The position numbers were made by a program, and so were the translations under genes. A DNA stretch of 64,000 nt. It comes from Aristolochia californica. Its lineage: Eukaryota > Streptophyta > Magnoliopsida > Piperales > Aristolochiaceae. Under the pieces are notes generated by a model, which was not told where the DNA came from, made no database searches, and saw only the letters and a list, made by a program, of their open reading frames with translations. The DNA lies in assembly GCA_029961685.1 (NCBI GenBank), contig JARWKL010000005.1, positions 43,809,357 to 43,873,356 of the forward strand, in the 5' to 3' direction. Shown in pieces: positions 1 through 14,100 of the stretch. Within the stretch, counting starts at the first letter, position 1. Every line of letters begins with the position of its first letter.

Positions 1-58
1 ATGACGTGATTTCTATACAAATCAGGATGGTGATACCCCGCTTTAACGATATGGCCAT
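1..58 (-). CDS. Possible N-terminus of a minus-strand gene cut by the window edge
   Basis: An ATG at 58-56 on the minus strand opens a frame that runs off the left edge: MAISLKRGITILICIEITS. It starts with a short basic stretch and then a hydrophobic run, as a signal peptide or signal anchor would. No family can be assigned from 19 residues. The sequence upstream of the ATG (59 to about 430) would be its leader or promoter. This is a weak call; it could be a chance frame. Confidence 0.2.
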   Translation of the reverse strand, partial: MAISLKRGITILICIEITS

Positions 59-983
59 GGCCGCACCACCCAGAGACGGTACAGAGGAAGAGGTTCCTTT
101 CTGTTTTAGAATACTGCTGTTTTCGTCATCTTCAACATATCAAAAAATTATCTGGTGGATTGCAGGGTTCGGTAGTGGAATGATGTAAGCATGTAAGGGT
201 GGAGGAATGATGGGCGGAGACTTCTTTTCTGGGTTCATCGGAAAATGAGAGATTTAAGGCAACGATCAAATCATCCAGCTCTCTTCGCGATTGCGGTTGT
301 GTCTGTCCTTGTTTGGATTGCAGGCGTCGCACTGAAATCTACCATGCAGGGAAGGTTGGGGTTGCAGAATTGTAGGTATGGCAGCTAGGGAGGACGAAGC
401 CTGTTGAAAAGGATGAGAAAGCTTGCTTGATAACAAATATATTATTAATATATAATAATAATATTACCTTTATTTTTCATTAAAAATAAAAAATAAAAGA
501 ACTCAAATCAATATGAATTCATGAACATTACAAGGGATAACAAATAATTATATAATAAGTTTAAATCAAAAGGTTTGAGTACAAGTATAAAAAATAGGGT
601 GCACTTAGCTTAGATAAACTTAGATCTATATTCCTTTTTTTTAAATAAATATAAGTAAAAGTAAAAAAAATTAGCTCTAGAGTAGGGTGGATATGGGTCA
701 AGTTAAATAGGAAACCAATCTAACCCCACTTAACCTAATTTTAGGTGAGTAGCCAGGTCCAAGGAGGTTGGTTTAAGAGATTCTTTCTCACCTCCTAGTG
801 AAGGGATGGAGTGAAGAGAAAAAACTCCATGTCATATATGGACATGCTTCCTTGTCCATAACCTAAACTTGACATGAAAGGTCTAATCATAACTTATTCC
901 TCATATTTTATGAATGATATTTGTGTTTAGAAAAAATAATATTTTTTATGTGTATATGCCCATTTAATTAATATATTTGGATG
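59..983. other. Intergenic spacer
   Basis: No convincing gene was seen. Positions 59-430 have balanced base composition and might be the leader of the possible minus-strand gene at the edge. Positions 430-980 are AT-rich with short A and T runs and end at the LTR of the copia remnant that follows. Confidence 0.4.
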
Positions 984-1338
984 TGTTAGAAGATAGGTTC
1001 ATGCCCACAAGTCCAAGGAAGAAAGCCCACACGTCCAAGAGGTTGCATATTGCTCATAAAGATGACATGAAGATGTAATTACTTGTCTATTTATGTCTTT
1101 TCTCTTGTAATGTTGTAGCCCTAAGGAAATTGTAAAAACTATAAATAGAGACACTTGGGTAAGAGGTAGAGTTTTCTCCTTACTTCTCAATCTCGTCCAA
1201 ACTATCATCTCCCTTCTCTTGGAATCTGATCTCTAAACTCTCTCTCATTTATCTCTTATTCTCTTTTTCCTCTCCTTCTTCTCCTTCTCCTCTCCCTCTT
1301 TGGCTCCAGATCAATATGAAGGAGTCCTAAATTCTACA
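984..1338 (+). repeat. 5' LTR of the copia remnant
   Basis: This segment starts TGTTAGAAGATAGG and ends ATTCTACA, giving the TG...CA ends of an LTR, about 355 bp. It has a pyrimidine-rich 3' part (CT-rich, 1200-1300) and is followed at once by a sequence like the initiator-Met tRNA primer site. A matching 3' copy was not found in the window, so the boundaries rest on motif position only. Confidence 0.65.
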
Positions 1339-2448
1339 CGGTATCAAAGCTAAGGATTTAGGACTCCCACGTTGAAGTCATGCTTAAGTACCTTTGAAGG
1401 TTTTATGCAAGGTGTTCTTGAAGGAAGAGATTTAACCATGGAAAGATAAGTGATTTTTGGTTATTTTTTCCATACATTCACACTATGTACTGAGTCATTA
1501 ATATTTATATTACATCAAGAAATAAATGGCCTTCGTATGAAAAGTTGTGAAAGCTAATACTTGGTGTTTAAAGATATTATGACCTGATATTCTTGTACTC
1601 AAATATTGCAAATTTGATCAAGATCAGTTGCCTACAAGGTTATGAAGACTTATTGATTATGAAGTTGATGCTTATATGTTGGAAGAATTATTTGCGACTT
1701 GCACGAGACTTAGCTTGATCTCTCATTATTCAAGATCAATAGTTTATTTGATTTTTTTGGATTAAATCAAGTTGTTTTATGATTTATGGTGCTCGAATTC
1801 TCTAAACATAAAGAAATTGTTTGTGAGACTTTTCCGAGCTCAAAGAGCAATTAGTTTTGGTGATTTATGAATTTTAGAAATTTCTAATTCCTTCTCCAAG
1901 CCTTTAACACTTATGACCAATTTCATTGCCTAAAGAATTTTTGGAAATGAGTAAGGGAAAAGTATTTTTTTAAGTGATAAATATGACACCTATCATTAGG
2001 AAAAATTAAGCCAAGCTTGGGTGACGAACCAACCACGAGTTCTTGAGTTTTTTAAGGAAAAAAAATTGAATTAATATTGAATGAGTAATTGATTTACTCC
2101 ACTTAAGGCATGATTTTGTGTGTGTTTGGAAGCTGGTTTAGTGGCTAATATAGTTGATAAGAAGAACTTATCTTTATTTGAAAGTGGCAAGTATTTGAAA
2201 GAAGATTAAGAACTTATCTTTATTTGAAAGTGATTGGTATTTGAAAGAAGATTGCTCAAATTTGATTAAAAGGACTATTTTCAAATTTGAACTATGGATT
2301 TTTTTGGCAAACATGAGCCTCTCGAGATTGAGGTCACAGTGGATTATAGAAATTGGTGTCATCTAAATTGGGATTTTAGTTTGATTAGATCTCAATTGGA
2401 ATTACAGCTCTTCTTGTTTGTATTTTGCTAAGCATTTGTTAAATTAAG

Positions 2449-5400
2449 ATGGTTGAAACAAATACAAGTAGTAAGAGTGACATACTCAAAATTACTACCA
2501 TTCCCTTAAGAGGATGATCCAATTATCTTAATTCGTCTCAATCGATTAGAAGGTTTCTTATTACTCGAGACCTTCTCAGTCACTTAACCAAGCATTCACC
2601 ACCGATTGATGAAGAAAGTCAATCCTATCTAAAAGTGGATTAAGGATGACGATTTGGTGAGTAGTTGGCTTATTAATAGTATGGGAGAGCATGTAGCTAA
2701 CAATGTTGTCTACTTAGAGTCAGCTAAATAGATTTGGGATGCTTGTACTAAGTTATACTATAGTACGATAACTTTACAAAAGTTATTTGATGTATTACAA
2801 AACATATTTAATACTAAGCAAGGAGACAATATTCATAAATATTTGATACTTCTAGAGTGAAAGATCACTCAACTATACTCCACCGATATTTCAGTTCAAG
2901 AAAGGCAAAGGGAAACTTTAGCAGCAACAATTTGTTTGACAAATATCAAACCATATCTTGAAGTTGCTAAGATCCAACGTTTTAGTTCCTCTGCACTTCC
3001 GTCATTTGATGATACAAGTGTCATATTGTTGTGAATCTCCAATTTGTCTCCTAATTCAAATAATGATGCTTCATCGACTATGTATTTAGGTAATAGAAGT
3101 ACATCATCCTCTAACCAAGGCCGCGACAAAAATTCTAGAGGAGGTCCAACAAGAGGTGGTAGAACTAGTTGTAGCGACTCTCGTACAGAGCCTAAAATAT
3201 GCACTTATTGAGGTAGTCAAAACCACCTTATGGAAAGTTGTTGGAAACTTCATGACAAAGCAGAATGGCCACAACTACTCCAGCCTTTGTTACCATTGAT
3301 AAACGGGACGAAAAGGTTGAATCAAAAATTAGGAAGATGACTCTCACTCATGAAGACTATGAAACATTTCAAAAAATGAAGTCATACATGGGGCCTTCCC
3401 TTACATCTTTACCTACGGTTGCTACCACTATTGCTTCAGGTATACTTTCTTCCACTTCCTCCTCTTCATCTTGGATAAGACTTTGAGGCCTCCGAACATC
3501 TCTTAGGTAACAAACATTTACTAATTTTTTTATCTCCATGTATTCCCGATAAGTTTGTTAATATAGCTAATGGTACCCAAACCAAAGTACTTGACAAGAA
3601 ATCATCTTCTATTACACCCTCTATCCAGCTTCGAGATGCTCTATTTGTTCATCAATTCCTTTTAAACTTACTCTCGATAAGTCAGCTCACAAAACATCTA
3701 AATTGCTTTGTCACCTTTTCACCATCTTCTTGTGTATTTCAGGATCTAACAACGAAGCAGGTGATTGGTGGAGGCCATGAAAAGGAGGGTTTGTATTACT
3801 TGGATCTGGCTCCATTAGTTGCACTTTCATTATCTCCATCTCAGGAGCAGCTTTGGCACAATTGGCTTGGCCATCCTTCTACATCTTCTCTTTGGCATTC
3901 ATTTCCTTCTTTAAATTATTTGTCTACTTTAAATTGTGAGGTTTGTCAATTAAGCAAACACCAGAGGAGTACATATTGTCCTCGCCCTACTAATAAAAGT
4001 ATTGCTCCCTTTTCTCTTGTACACTTTGATGTATGGGAACCTTTGAGTGTCTCCAATATTTCTCATATTAAATATTTTGTTACTTTTGTTGATGATTTTA
4101 CCTGAGTTACTTAGTTATATCTATTTAAAGAAAAAATTGAAATATTTACTATCTTTAAGGCCTTGCGTGATATGGTATTAATATAGTTTGGCAAAAAAAA
4201 TCAAGTACTTAGGTCTGATAATGCTAAAGAGTACTTGTCTAGTGAGTTTCACTTCTTTTTGTCAAGACAGTGGCATGATCCATCAAACATCATGTGCTTA
4301 CACACTTCAACAGAATGGTATTACCGAAAGAAATAACCACCATCTCCTTGAGGTTGCTCGGGGCCTCCTCTACTCCATGAAGGTACCTTACTTTTATTGG
4401 CCTCATGCCATACTTATGACCCGTTTCCTTATCAATAGGCTACCTTCATCTGTACTTGGTCATAAGACTCCATATTCTGTATTATTTCCTAGTGGAGACC
4501 CATTTTCTCTTTCGGTAAAGGTCTTTGGGTGTGCTTGTTTTGTCCATCTCACATCTCCTCAGAAAAGAAAACTTGCTTCTCTTTCTATGAAGTGGATTTT
4601 CTTGGGTTAGTCTCGTACCCAAAAAGGATATGTTTGTTACAATCCTATCCTTCGATATTTACTTGTGTCTAGTGATTCAACCTTTGTTAGGACACCTCAC
4701 TCTATTCCTTGAATGATGCTTCTCCGGTTCTTTCATTCCCTCTTACCACTCCTCGTCCATTTGTTCCCTTCAATTCCAATGTCACTCCGCTCCTTGTAGC
4801 ATCGGCTGACACCACACCTGTGGAGTTTTTGGATCCAACCGAGGTAAGTCCTTCCCATATTCCATTTGGTCCCTGGATTGATACTCCACCAATTGCTCTA
4901 AGAAAAGAACCTTATACATGCACCAATTCTCATTCTATCTCCAACTTTATGTCTCACCATCAGTTGTCTTCTGCATGTTATCAGTTCCTTGCATCTTTTT
5001 CTTCCATCTCTATTCCGTAATCCCATCAGGAGGCCTGAAACATCCAAGATAAAAGGCGGCTATGAATGAGGAAATGCAAGTCTTATATGAAAATCAGACA
5101 TGGAACTTAGATAGGTAAGAAATCAATAGGTTGTAAATGGATTTTTACTGCCAAACATATTTTGGATGGGTTTGTTGCTCGCCTTAAAGGTTGCCTCGTT
5201 GTTAAAGGGTACACTCAATGTTATGGAGTAGATTATGAAGAGACCTTCTCTCCTATTGCCAAGTTAAATTCGGTATGTATCCTGTTATCGCTTACCACTA
5301 ACTCTTCATGGCCCATCTATCAACTCGATGTAAAACATATTTTCTTAAATGGTGATCTATGTGAAAAAATTTATATGATTCAACCACTTGGTTATGTGGT

Positions 5401-6345
5401 TGAGGGGGAGTTCGTACGCCGCTTAAAAAATTCTTATATGGTCTTACACAGTCCCTTGATAAATTTAGCCAAACACTGCTAAGGTTTGGATTTTGTTGTA
5501 CTCAGTAGATCATTCGATATTTATTAAAATACCTCGAAAGGAAATATATTATTGGTTGTGTGTGTTGACGAATTTGTCTTAATTGACAATGATATGAATA
5601 TCATACAAGAAGTCAAAAACATGATATGTCATAAATTTAAAACTAAAGATCTTGGACTTCTAAATTATTTTCTGGGCATAGAAGTTCTTCGGTCCAAGTA
5701 TGGGATAATATTATCTCAAAGAAAATATATCTTAGACCTCCTCGAAGAAACGAGAACAATTGGGTGCCGCCCAACTGACATACCTATGGATGCGAATATT
5801 AAATTATGTGTAAGTCCTGAAAAAGATATTGATATTAGCAAATAACAAAGAATTGTGGGCAAACTCATCTACCTCACGGTAACTAGACCAGACATATCAT
5901 ATGATGTAAGTGTGGTGAGTCAATACGTGCACAAACCACAACTTACCCATTGGCAGGCGTTGGAAAGGATATTACGATACTTAAAAGGAGCCCTAAGAAG
6001 AAGATTACTTTATATGAAAAATGGCCATTTCAACATAGAAGGTTTCTCATATGCAAATTGGGCTGAATCACCTGATGAAAGGAAGTCCATTTTTGTATAT
6101 TGCACTATTGTTAGAGAGAACGTGGTTACATGGAGAAGCAAAAAATAAAATATGGTTGTGAGATCTAATGTAGAAGCAAAATACAGGGTTATGACTCACA
6201 TAGGCAGTGAACTCCTATGGATCATGTCCCTTCTTACCAAATTAGGATTTTATAAAAAAGGTTCTATGGGTATATATTGTGATAACCAAGCAAATATTAA
6301 TATCACTTCAAATCTGGTCTTCCATGAAATGACCAAACACAATGA
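2449..6345 (+). pseudogene. Decayed copia gag-pol
   Basis: Recognisable pieces in order are: a gag (UBN2-like) region starting near 2449; a CCHC zinc-knuckle remnant near 3200-3245, whose second Cys codon is now a stop; an integrase zinc-finger start LWHNWLGHPS near 3852 and integrase core through about 4610; reverse transcriptase from about 5040, with LDVKHIFLNGDL near 5325; a mutated catalytic box (VVCVDEFVL where YVDD is usual) near 5557; and RNase H with CDNQANINI near 6280. At least six stops or frame changes separate them. The altered YVDD box alone would abolish polymerase activity. Confidence 0.8.
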
Positions 6346-8169
6346 GTTCGGCTCGCGAACGGCTCGAGTTCGGCTCGGTTCGATTCGTTACCTATCGAGC
6401 TCGAGCCGAGATCGACTGAAACCAGGTTCGATTCGTCGGCTCGCGAGAGCGAGTGGGGAAATTTTTTTTCCTCCCCTCGTCACCCCGAGCCCCTCCCGTC
6501 GGTTGTTGTCGCCGCCTCTACCATCGTCGCAGTTGTTCGCCGGCCGTCGCAGCTGGTCGTCGACCGCCTCTATGGTCATCTGTTCAATTGCTTCCTCTCC
6601 TCGTCGTCGCCTCTGTTTCCGTTGCCGCCGCTTCCTTCGCTGCCGCCTCCGTCGCAGCCGTCATCCCCGATGATAGGTCCTCCCCGGTGCCGTACCCCCC
6701 TTCCCTCCGTGTCGTCTCGGCGAAAAACCTCAACCTAAGTTCAGGGGAGAAATTAGGGGAGAAATAATCTCCCCTTCCCTAGCGCGAAGTTGATCTCGCA
6801 CGTGCGAGATCATAAAGTAAACAAAAAAAAAAATTTCCTCTCAAAAAAATTAAAAATAAATTTTATAGAAATAATTTTCTATAAACTATTAGTGTCTCTT
6901 TTTTTTAAAAATATTTTTCTATTTAATTTTTTTATTCAAAATCATATAATATTCAAAGTAAGATTTTCGTACCAAGATGGGGTAGAAAACTGTGTAGAAA
7001 ATTTTTGAATAAGTATTTAATAGTTGATGTTGTAATAATTTTAGCATGAAACAATTTTCATTGCAATTTTGTGTTTGATATTTTATTTAATTAAAAATTT
7101 ATCGATAAGTATAATAATATATTAGATTGATTATTAATTTTTATTTATTTCCCTAGAAGAGACAATAAAAGGTCCATTTAACTTTCCTAAGAAAATTTTA
7201 AAATATTTCTTGTAATTTTCTAATAAGTCACTAATAGTAATAAGATTTTATTTAAAGGTTTTTTTGGGAATATATATCATAGGAAAAATATTTTTAGTTT
7301 TTCCTAAAATATAAATTTTCATCTAGGGCACGAAGGAGGTCATGATAAATTATGGTCAGATTCAAAACTTACAAAACAAGCTAGACAATACTTGGAGTAA
7401 AAAAGATTAATATTGGTGCATTTTAATCTATCATTGAAATTCAATAGCCACTTAAGCAATATAACTTAGACCTACAAAGGATTCATAAGTAGCTAATCTA
7501 TAGCCACAAAGGTTTCTCTCAATCTAATTGAGATAAAGATCGATCTTGCCTACACAAGGATTAACCAAAACTTGTAAGGAATACTCGGTTATAGTTCAGC
7601 CGTTTATAACAACCTCTTTTACGGGGCAAATATTACAATAACAACACGAAAAAGAGAAGCATAATTGATCCTATGTGTTATTATATGTTATAGTAGTTCA
7701 AGTAGTTCTAATTTGACTAAATTCTAAAATTAAAGCTCAATACCAATTTTGGATTTGTTTTTAAATCTTTAGGGCTTTTTGTGTTGTTAAAGTATGCTAC
7801 AAGTGCATTATTGGTGACTTAAAACCCTTAGATCACAAATTCCTTAAATTTGACCAGGCATAAATAATGGGAGTTGTTTCTATTTATATTATACGTGCTA
7901 TAAAGCATAAGCCACGGGCCGGTATTTTTCTCCTAAATTCTTGATCCGTCCTAAAAAACTATTCGTCGACTCGCTTCTCATGCTGACCCACTTCTGAATC
8001 CTGGTTTCGTGTATAAAATGAAAAGCGGATCTAACTTTTTTTTGAGACTCGATTACGACTGTTTCGGGGGAGAAATTTATAGAACATTTGATTTTTCACA
8101 TATCAAAGCGCGAAGCGGGCTCAGATTCTCTCCCCTCTGCCTCTCCTGTACCCTATTCTCCCTGCCACC
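6346..8169. other. Intergenic spacer: GC-rich block, AT-rich block, then PDI gene promoter and leader
   Basis: Positions 6346-6770 are GC-rich with repeated GGCTCG/GAGTTCGGCTCG motifs, as found in many plant transposons. Open frames there are low-complexity Arg/Ser/Pro strings and look non-coding. Positions 6790-7900 are AT-rich with no recognised gene. Positions from about 7900 to 8169 lead into the PDI-like gene and should contain its promoter and 5' leader. Confidence 0.4.
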
Positions 8170-11100
8170 ATGATCTCCTCCGCCAAGCTCAAATCCGTCG
8201 ATTTTTACAGGTCTGATCTCTCTCTCTCTCTCTCTTTTATTCTCTATTCCTATACGCGTTCCACTTACTGTCAAGTGTTAGAGTTTTCTTTTTGAATTAT
8301 CGGAAAAGAAGCTGTTTTGGAGTTTCTACTGTATCCTTCGTTTCGTTTATGTTTTGCTATTCCAAGATTGTTGAGGTAGACTCATAGAGCTCCCAATTTT
8401 CTGCGCAGAATCGATGCATCTGACTGCTTTTAGGATGAACTTCAGGAATTTAATCCGTTTCCGTATCTGTGATTGTCATATGCTTGATACTTGTTGTGGC
8501 CATGATGTTTAGGACGGTGAAACACTTAATTTATTTCTGTAGGAGTATTAGAAACGTTAAATGGTTAAGATCGAGCCGTCATCGAAGATCTCTGAGAATG
8601 CGGTTTCACTGATGTACCTGAACTGAATTTACCTTGCAGAAGATATTATCTGTTTCAGATTTCACTGAGGTATCTAGCGGTTACATGGACCGACGCAATG
8701 GTTGTCAGGGAGAGTTAGGGATAGGGAACGAAAGACTTATGGGATAATGCGTTATGTACTGGCAAACTTAGCTGCCTGTGGTTATTGCTAATAAACTGAG
8801 GTTGGTTCAATAAGTAGCGCAAAAATGATCTTGAATAAGATCCTTTTCAAACAAAACAAAAAAATGATCTTGAATAAGATACTTGAGCTAATTATATGCC
8901 TTGACTTTTGTATTACTTAAATCTGTAAGTTGGTCATACCTTTGAACAGTGAGAGGTTTTTTGTTTTCTTTTGTTTTCTGAGCTTTATACTGGGGACTAG
9001 GAATTGGTGAAGCAGTTAAGAACAGGGATTCACTTTTCAATTCTTTGGAATTGTAAACACACTAAAACAACTTATGATTGGATGGATGGATCGAGCCTGG
9101 AAGCTCTGAGAATCCAAAGATAAAGGTTCCACTATGAATCTGCATGTCTTATCTCCTTGTACAACCCGTGCAATCATTTTTTTGGCAACAAATTTAAGGT
9201 GGTTTTCTTTATGGAGATGATCATTCTAAACATAAGACTCTCTTTATTGACCTCTGTAGAAATATGCATCTTCTGTCCATGTGAGTCCTTCATTCTTTGA
9301 GATGACATTTATAAAAATGTTCTGTGTGGACTAACGCAAGCTTTAAGTATAGTAACACTTAAAACCAATGCTCTATGTATCTATGTAGGCTTTGCTGCCA
9401 AAAGCATTATCCATGAGACAAACATGTAGAGCTTGTCCAAATACCAAATGAGCCTCATGGTGTTTTAAATAAAATGGAGGCAAGCCACATAAGTTTTTAA
9501 TTTCTAGCATTAGCTTAAAATATGAACTAAGAATGGATGAACAGCCCCCCACCCCATGTAGAACTTGTTTTGATCCTAGGGAAAGGAAGCTTTATTGCTG
9601 CAATTGAAGTTCAAGCTTACTGGTTTTACTGTCCTCCTACAGATTTGAAGTGAAAATTTGACCTGTACGGTGTGTTCTTTTTCCCAGACCTACATTACTT
9701 AGGTATTTGAGTACCTGCCAAATAGCAATTCCACTGTTAGAGTGACTGAAACTGCTGTATTATAGGAACTACTTTAGCAAGTAGCAGTTAAATACGACAT
9801 TCTTTTCAAACTTGCAGAATTCCATTTTCGTCTGAGATATAGGAGATCGAATTCTGGAGAGAGAAGATCTCTCTTCTCCTTTTATTTCCATTCGTCTTTC
9901 TTTCTTTCTTTTGCTTTTATGTCTTTTTATCATGGATTTTTTTTTCTGGAAAAGATTACGACAGAATGTCGTTGCTTGGATTATAGAATTGAATAACATA
10001 TATCCCAGTAATGCAGTTCCATTACTCTTAACTCCCCCAAAAGTATGGGTCTTTCAGCATCCATTGTTTTGTAGAAAGTCTTCTCTGTCCCAAATAATTG
10101 TTTAAGAGGATTTTAATGCATTCTGGTTTCTGAACTCGGCTAGTTGGTCTAGGTTGAAGAGATGACCTTAGACTGGCCTGACATATAGTATATTATGTAA
10201 TGATATTAGTTGCACGTGTAAACAATATACCTGAAGTTGTGAGAATCAAAACAAGCTTCCTGTTAAAATTGTTAAAACTTGATGACAACCAAGTTAAGGA
10301 AATGTTGCTCTTAAGTGTTGTTTCACTTATGACTTTGACTTACAGCGGTTAATACTTTTGAAGGGATAGTGTTGTTTTTGTTCACTAAAATGCATGATAC
10401 ATTTCAATCTCAATAATGTTGGTAGAGCCTATATTATATGATTACTGTCCCTCCTTTCTGTCTGAAATGCAGGAAAATACCAAGAGACTTGACTGAGGCT
10501 TCATTATCAGGTGCAGGGTTATCCATTTTAGCTGCACTTGCCATGATGTTGCTATTTGGAATGGTAAGATTTTGTTATTCCTAGGAACATTTCTTTTTAG
10601 AAGAATCTCACCATTTTCTTTCTGCGGTCATTACAATTCATGTTAAAGATTCAAGTTCAAATGGTTTTGTTTTGATTTCTGTTGATGTAACTTACAAATT
10701 AGATCTTTAATACTTGTTTGTCAGGAGCTGAGTAATTACTTGTCTGTCAGCGCAAGTACATCCATAGTTGTCGATAAAAGCTCAGATGGTGAATTCTTAC
10801 GAATTGATTTTAATTTAAGGTAGAGCATGATCTCTGTTGTTACTGATGCATATCCTACTAGTTTTTTTTTTTTTCTCTCTCTCTCTCTCTCCCCTTGTGA
10901 ATTCATATATTCTTGTTAAAAGCCTTGCTGAGTTTCTCCTTCTGAGTGGAGATCGAGGGGGAAAAAGCTTTTATTATTAATCAGATTTAAAAGAAAAGAA
11001 AAAAAAAGCTGCTAGTATCAGCTGGATCATATTAAATAGGACAATGATAGACAACCAAAGTGTCAAAATTTTCTTTTCTCTTGCTTCTGTCATTTATACT

Positions 11101-14100
11101 TTAATTTAAAACATCTTTTTTATTTTTGGACATTAATTAGGTGAGTAATGATGTACTCCCTCTCTGTTAATCTTGAATATTGACCCTTTATGTTAATGCA
11201 TGCAGTTTTCCTGCTCTTTCATGTGAATTTGCATCTGTGGATGTGAATGATGTCTTGGGGACTGTAAGTTTCTTTCTATTTCTTTTGGTGCTTCTATTGC
11301 TACTACTTTTATTATTGGTGTTTCTAAAAAATGTTTGCTGTCTGTTTAGCTAATTTTAGTTTATCCAGTGAACCACTTCCATGCATATTGTTCACTCACT
11401 GTTTTTTCATCAGTCGGCTGACTGGAGAGTTAGGCTGTTCTTTATATTGTGATCGATACAAGAATTTGTTTGGAATATTTATTCTAGTTCCTTAATCTAA
11501 GTTGTACTTGTTAATGTGGCATCGGTCTTGCATTGTATTACTTTCTTAAAATTCTAAAAAACTTAATGAAAGTTTTACCTTTTCTTTGAAACTACTAATA
11601 CATGGATTCTTTGGAACTTCATGGCCATAGTTTGACATCATTCTTGATGCAAACATTTTGTACCATGTCAAAAAGAGAAGTGTTGATAAATAAAAAAAAT
11701 ACCCTAGTCTAGAGTTGTGCATGTGCTCCATATTTCATGCTAGTTGTCTAAGAATGAAGATTGATGTGCGTGGGACAATAGCCTTGCATGAGTTGAGCTT
11801 AAAAATATCATATGTTTATTTGTTGGGAAGATACCTCCTACGACGGCTAGTTATTTATGTAGAATATTGAAGTACTTAAAAGAAGCACTAGGGAAAAGTT
11901 TATCGTATGAACCGCATGGTCATTTGCATAAACTGAGGGTTTTTTAGATGCTAACTCAGGATCCAATCTAGATAGGAAGTCAATTACTGGGTATTGTGTA
12001 CTAGTTGGAGGCAATTTAATTAGTTGAAAAAACAAGAAGCAAATTGAGTGTCGATACAGAATATAGAGCTCTATGGCCCATGCAACAATGAGTGAGCTTT
12101 GATTGGATTTGTATTGCAGGAGTTAGGGTTTCCAACTAAGGGTCCTATGACCATGCCGTGAACAACTATATTCATATCGAGGGATCGTGTGTTTCATGAA
12201 AGGACCAAACACATTGAGGTAGATTGTCATTTTATGAAAGGTGCAATAATGAGTGGAGCTGTAGTCACTCCATCCATATGTTCGATCTACTAAGCAGCTT
12301 GGTGATATGTTTACAAAAGCTGTAGGAAAGTGTGTTTCTGAGAATTTTTCTAACAAGCTGGGGCTTTATGATATATATGCTTGGAGTATTGAAATATATG
12401 GAGAAGGGTATTTTGGTAATTTTATATTTTCAGATTGCCCCTCTAGGACAGCAATAAAGAGATGTATATAGGAGCTTTGTTTTCCAATTTCCATTAAATT
12501 TTGATGTATATATAGGAGTCTGGGAGATATAGGAGTTTTAGTGGAGAGGGGCATTTTTTACGTTTTTTCACCTAAGTGAGTTATTACTAGAGAGAGGTCG
12601 ACCCCCAGACCTCATTGAAGTGTGTGCAAACTGCTGCACACTTTTCTTCTCTCTCCTCTCTCCTCTCTTCTATCTTCTTTCTTCTCTCTCTCTCTACTCT
12701 TTAAACTCTCAAGTTAACAAAACTGAAGGGTGTGTAAGTATGTTTTAGGGGTATGAATGCAGTTAACCTACATCTTCAGATAAGTTTCAAGTTGTGCTGA
12801 CCTTTAAAATATTTGAATTTAAGGCCCTATCCTATTTTCCTGTGTTGAACTTTAGTAAAGTTTGCATCTAATTGATATGTCACTTCACTCTAGATGATTC
12901 TTAAATATTGAGTTCTCCACTACTCCTGCAACTTGTTACTAAGTTCCCATTTAAGACGTGTGTTAAGTGATCCACTGAATTTTGTTCCTCTGATCCGCAG
13001 AACAGGTTGAATATAACAAAAACAGTGAGGAAATATTCAATAGATCCCAATTTGAATCCAACTGGTGCTGAGTTTCACCCAGGCCCTATTCCCATCGTTA
13101 ACAATCATGGAGATGAAGGAGAGGGGGAATTTGGTGAAGGATCTGTTCTCCTAACAGGAGCTAGTTTTGACAAATTGTCTCATCAGTAAGTTTATGCATC
13201 CAATATCCTTGTTTAATATTTTAATTTGAATTTAATCTAATAGTTATCTTGACTTGAAAAAGCTTGTGATTTTTGCTTTACCATGTTTTTATGTTTCTTG
13301 AGTTTCATTTAACAAAAAAATCTTGATTTTTTATGCCTAACTGTTTGTAAGCTTGGAGGGGGTAAATTTTGTAGTGATCTGGGTGCTAGAATCTTTTATC
13401 TCAACATCAATCATTGGGTTTCAGCTGTCAGTTGATTTTAGCATAAATCGTTTGTTTGTTTGTAAGCATGTTAAAACTAGGTTATCATCATTTTATAAAC
13501 ATGTTATCAATTTCTTTCCTAGGTCGTAAATTGGAAAAAATAATCTAAAAGTCGAATAAATAGATAGTCTACTATATTGTTCTACTTTTGAAGTGGGCTC
13601 CTTTTGTTTCATTTGCTAGTAAAAACTAAGTGTCCTTTGTGACCCAAAGGACTTACATTTTATATAACTGTCATTGGATATTTGCATTTTGACGTTGTGC
13701 TCCATTTTTGTGGTCTAATAATCATATGGTTGCAGATTTCCTGTTTTGGTTGTCAATTTTTATGCTCCATGGTGTCCTTGGTGTAACCGTTTGGTAAGAT
13801 TTTCTACACCTTGAATTGTATATTTACATCTCTTTGTTCTAAATATTTTGCAATGTAGCTTCATATGTGTTTTTTTTTTCAGGCACCTTCATGGGAGAAA
13901 GCATCTAAAATAATAAGAGAACGGTACTGAAGAAGGATTTTTTTCCTTTGTTATTTTTCATTGATTTTCATAAAATTTACTTTGCCGAACAGCAATGGCT
14001 TCATTAGTGTGTAATATATATATATATATCTGCTGGTTCATGCTTCTTGTTCTTAGGTGTTGAATGGATAATTGTTAAAATTTTTGTCTTTCAGATATGA

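Larger units (their letters stand above)
984..6345 (+). mobile_element. Degenerate Ty1/copia retrotransposon, 3' end missing
   Basis: The remnant has a 5' LTR (984-1338), a primer-binding-like site just after it (GGTATCAAAGC at 1340-1350), and broken gag, protease, integrase, reverse transcriptase and RNase H segments in the copia order. RNase H is cut off abruptly near 6345 inside the conserved segment around EMTKHNE. GC-rich unrelated DNA follows, and no 3' LTR was found. Many stops and frame changes make it an old, dead copy. The truncation could come from a deletion or from a later insertion at 6346. Confidence 0.85.
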
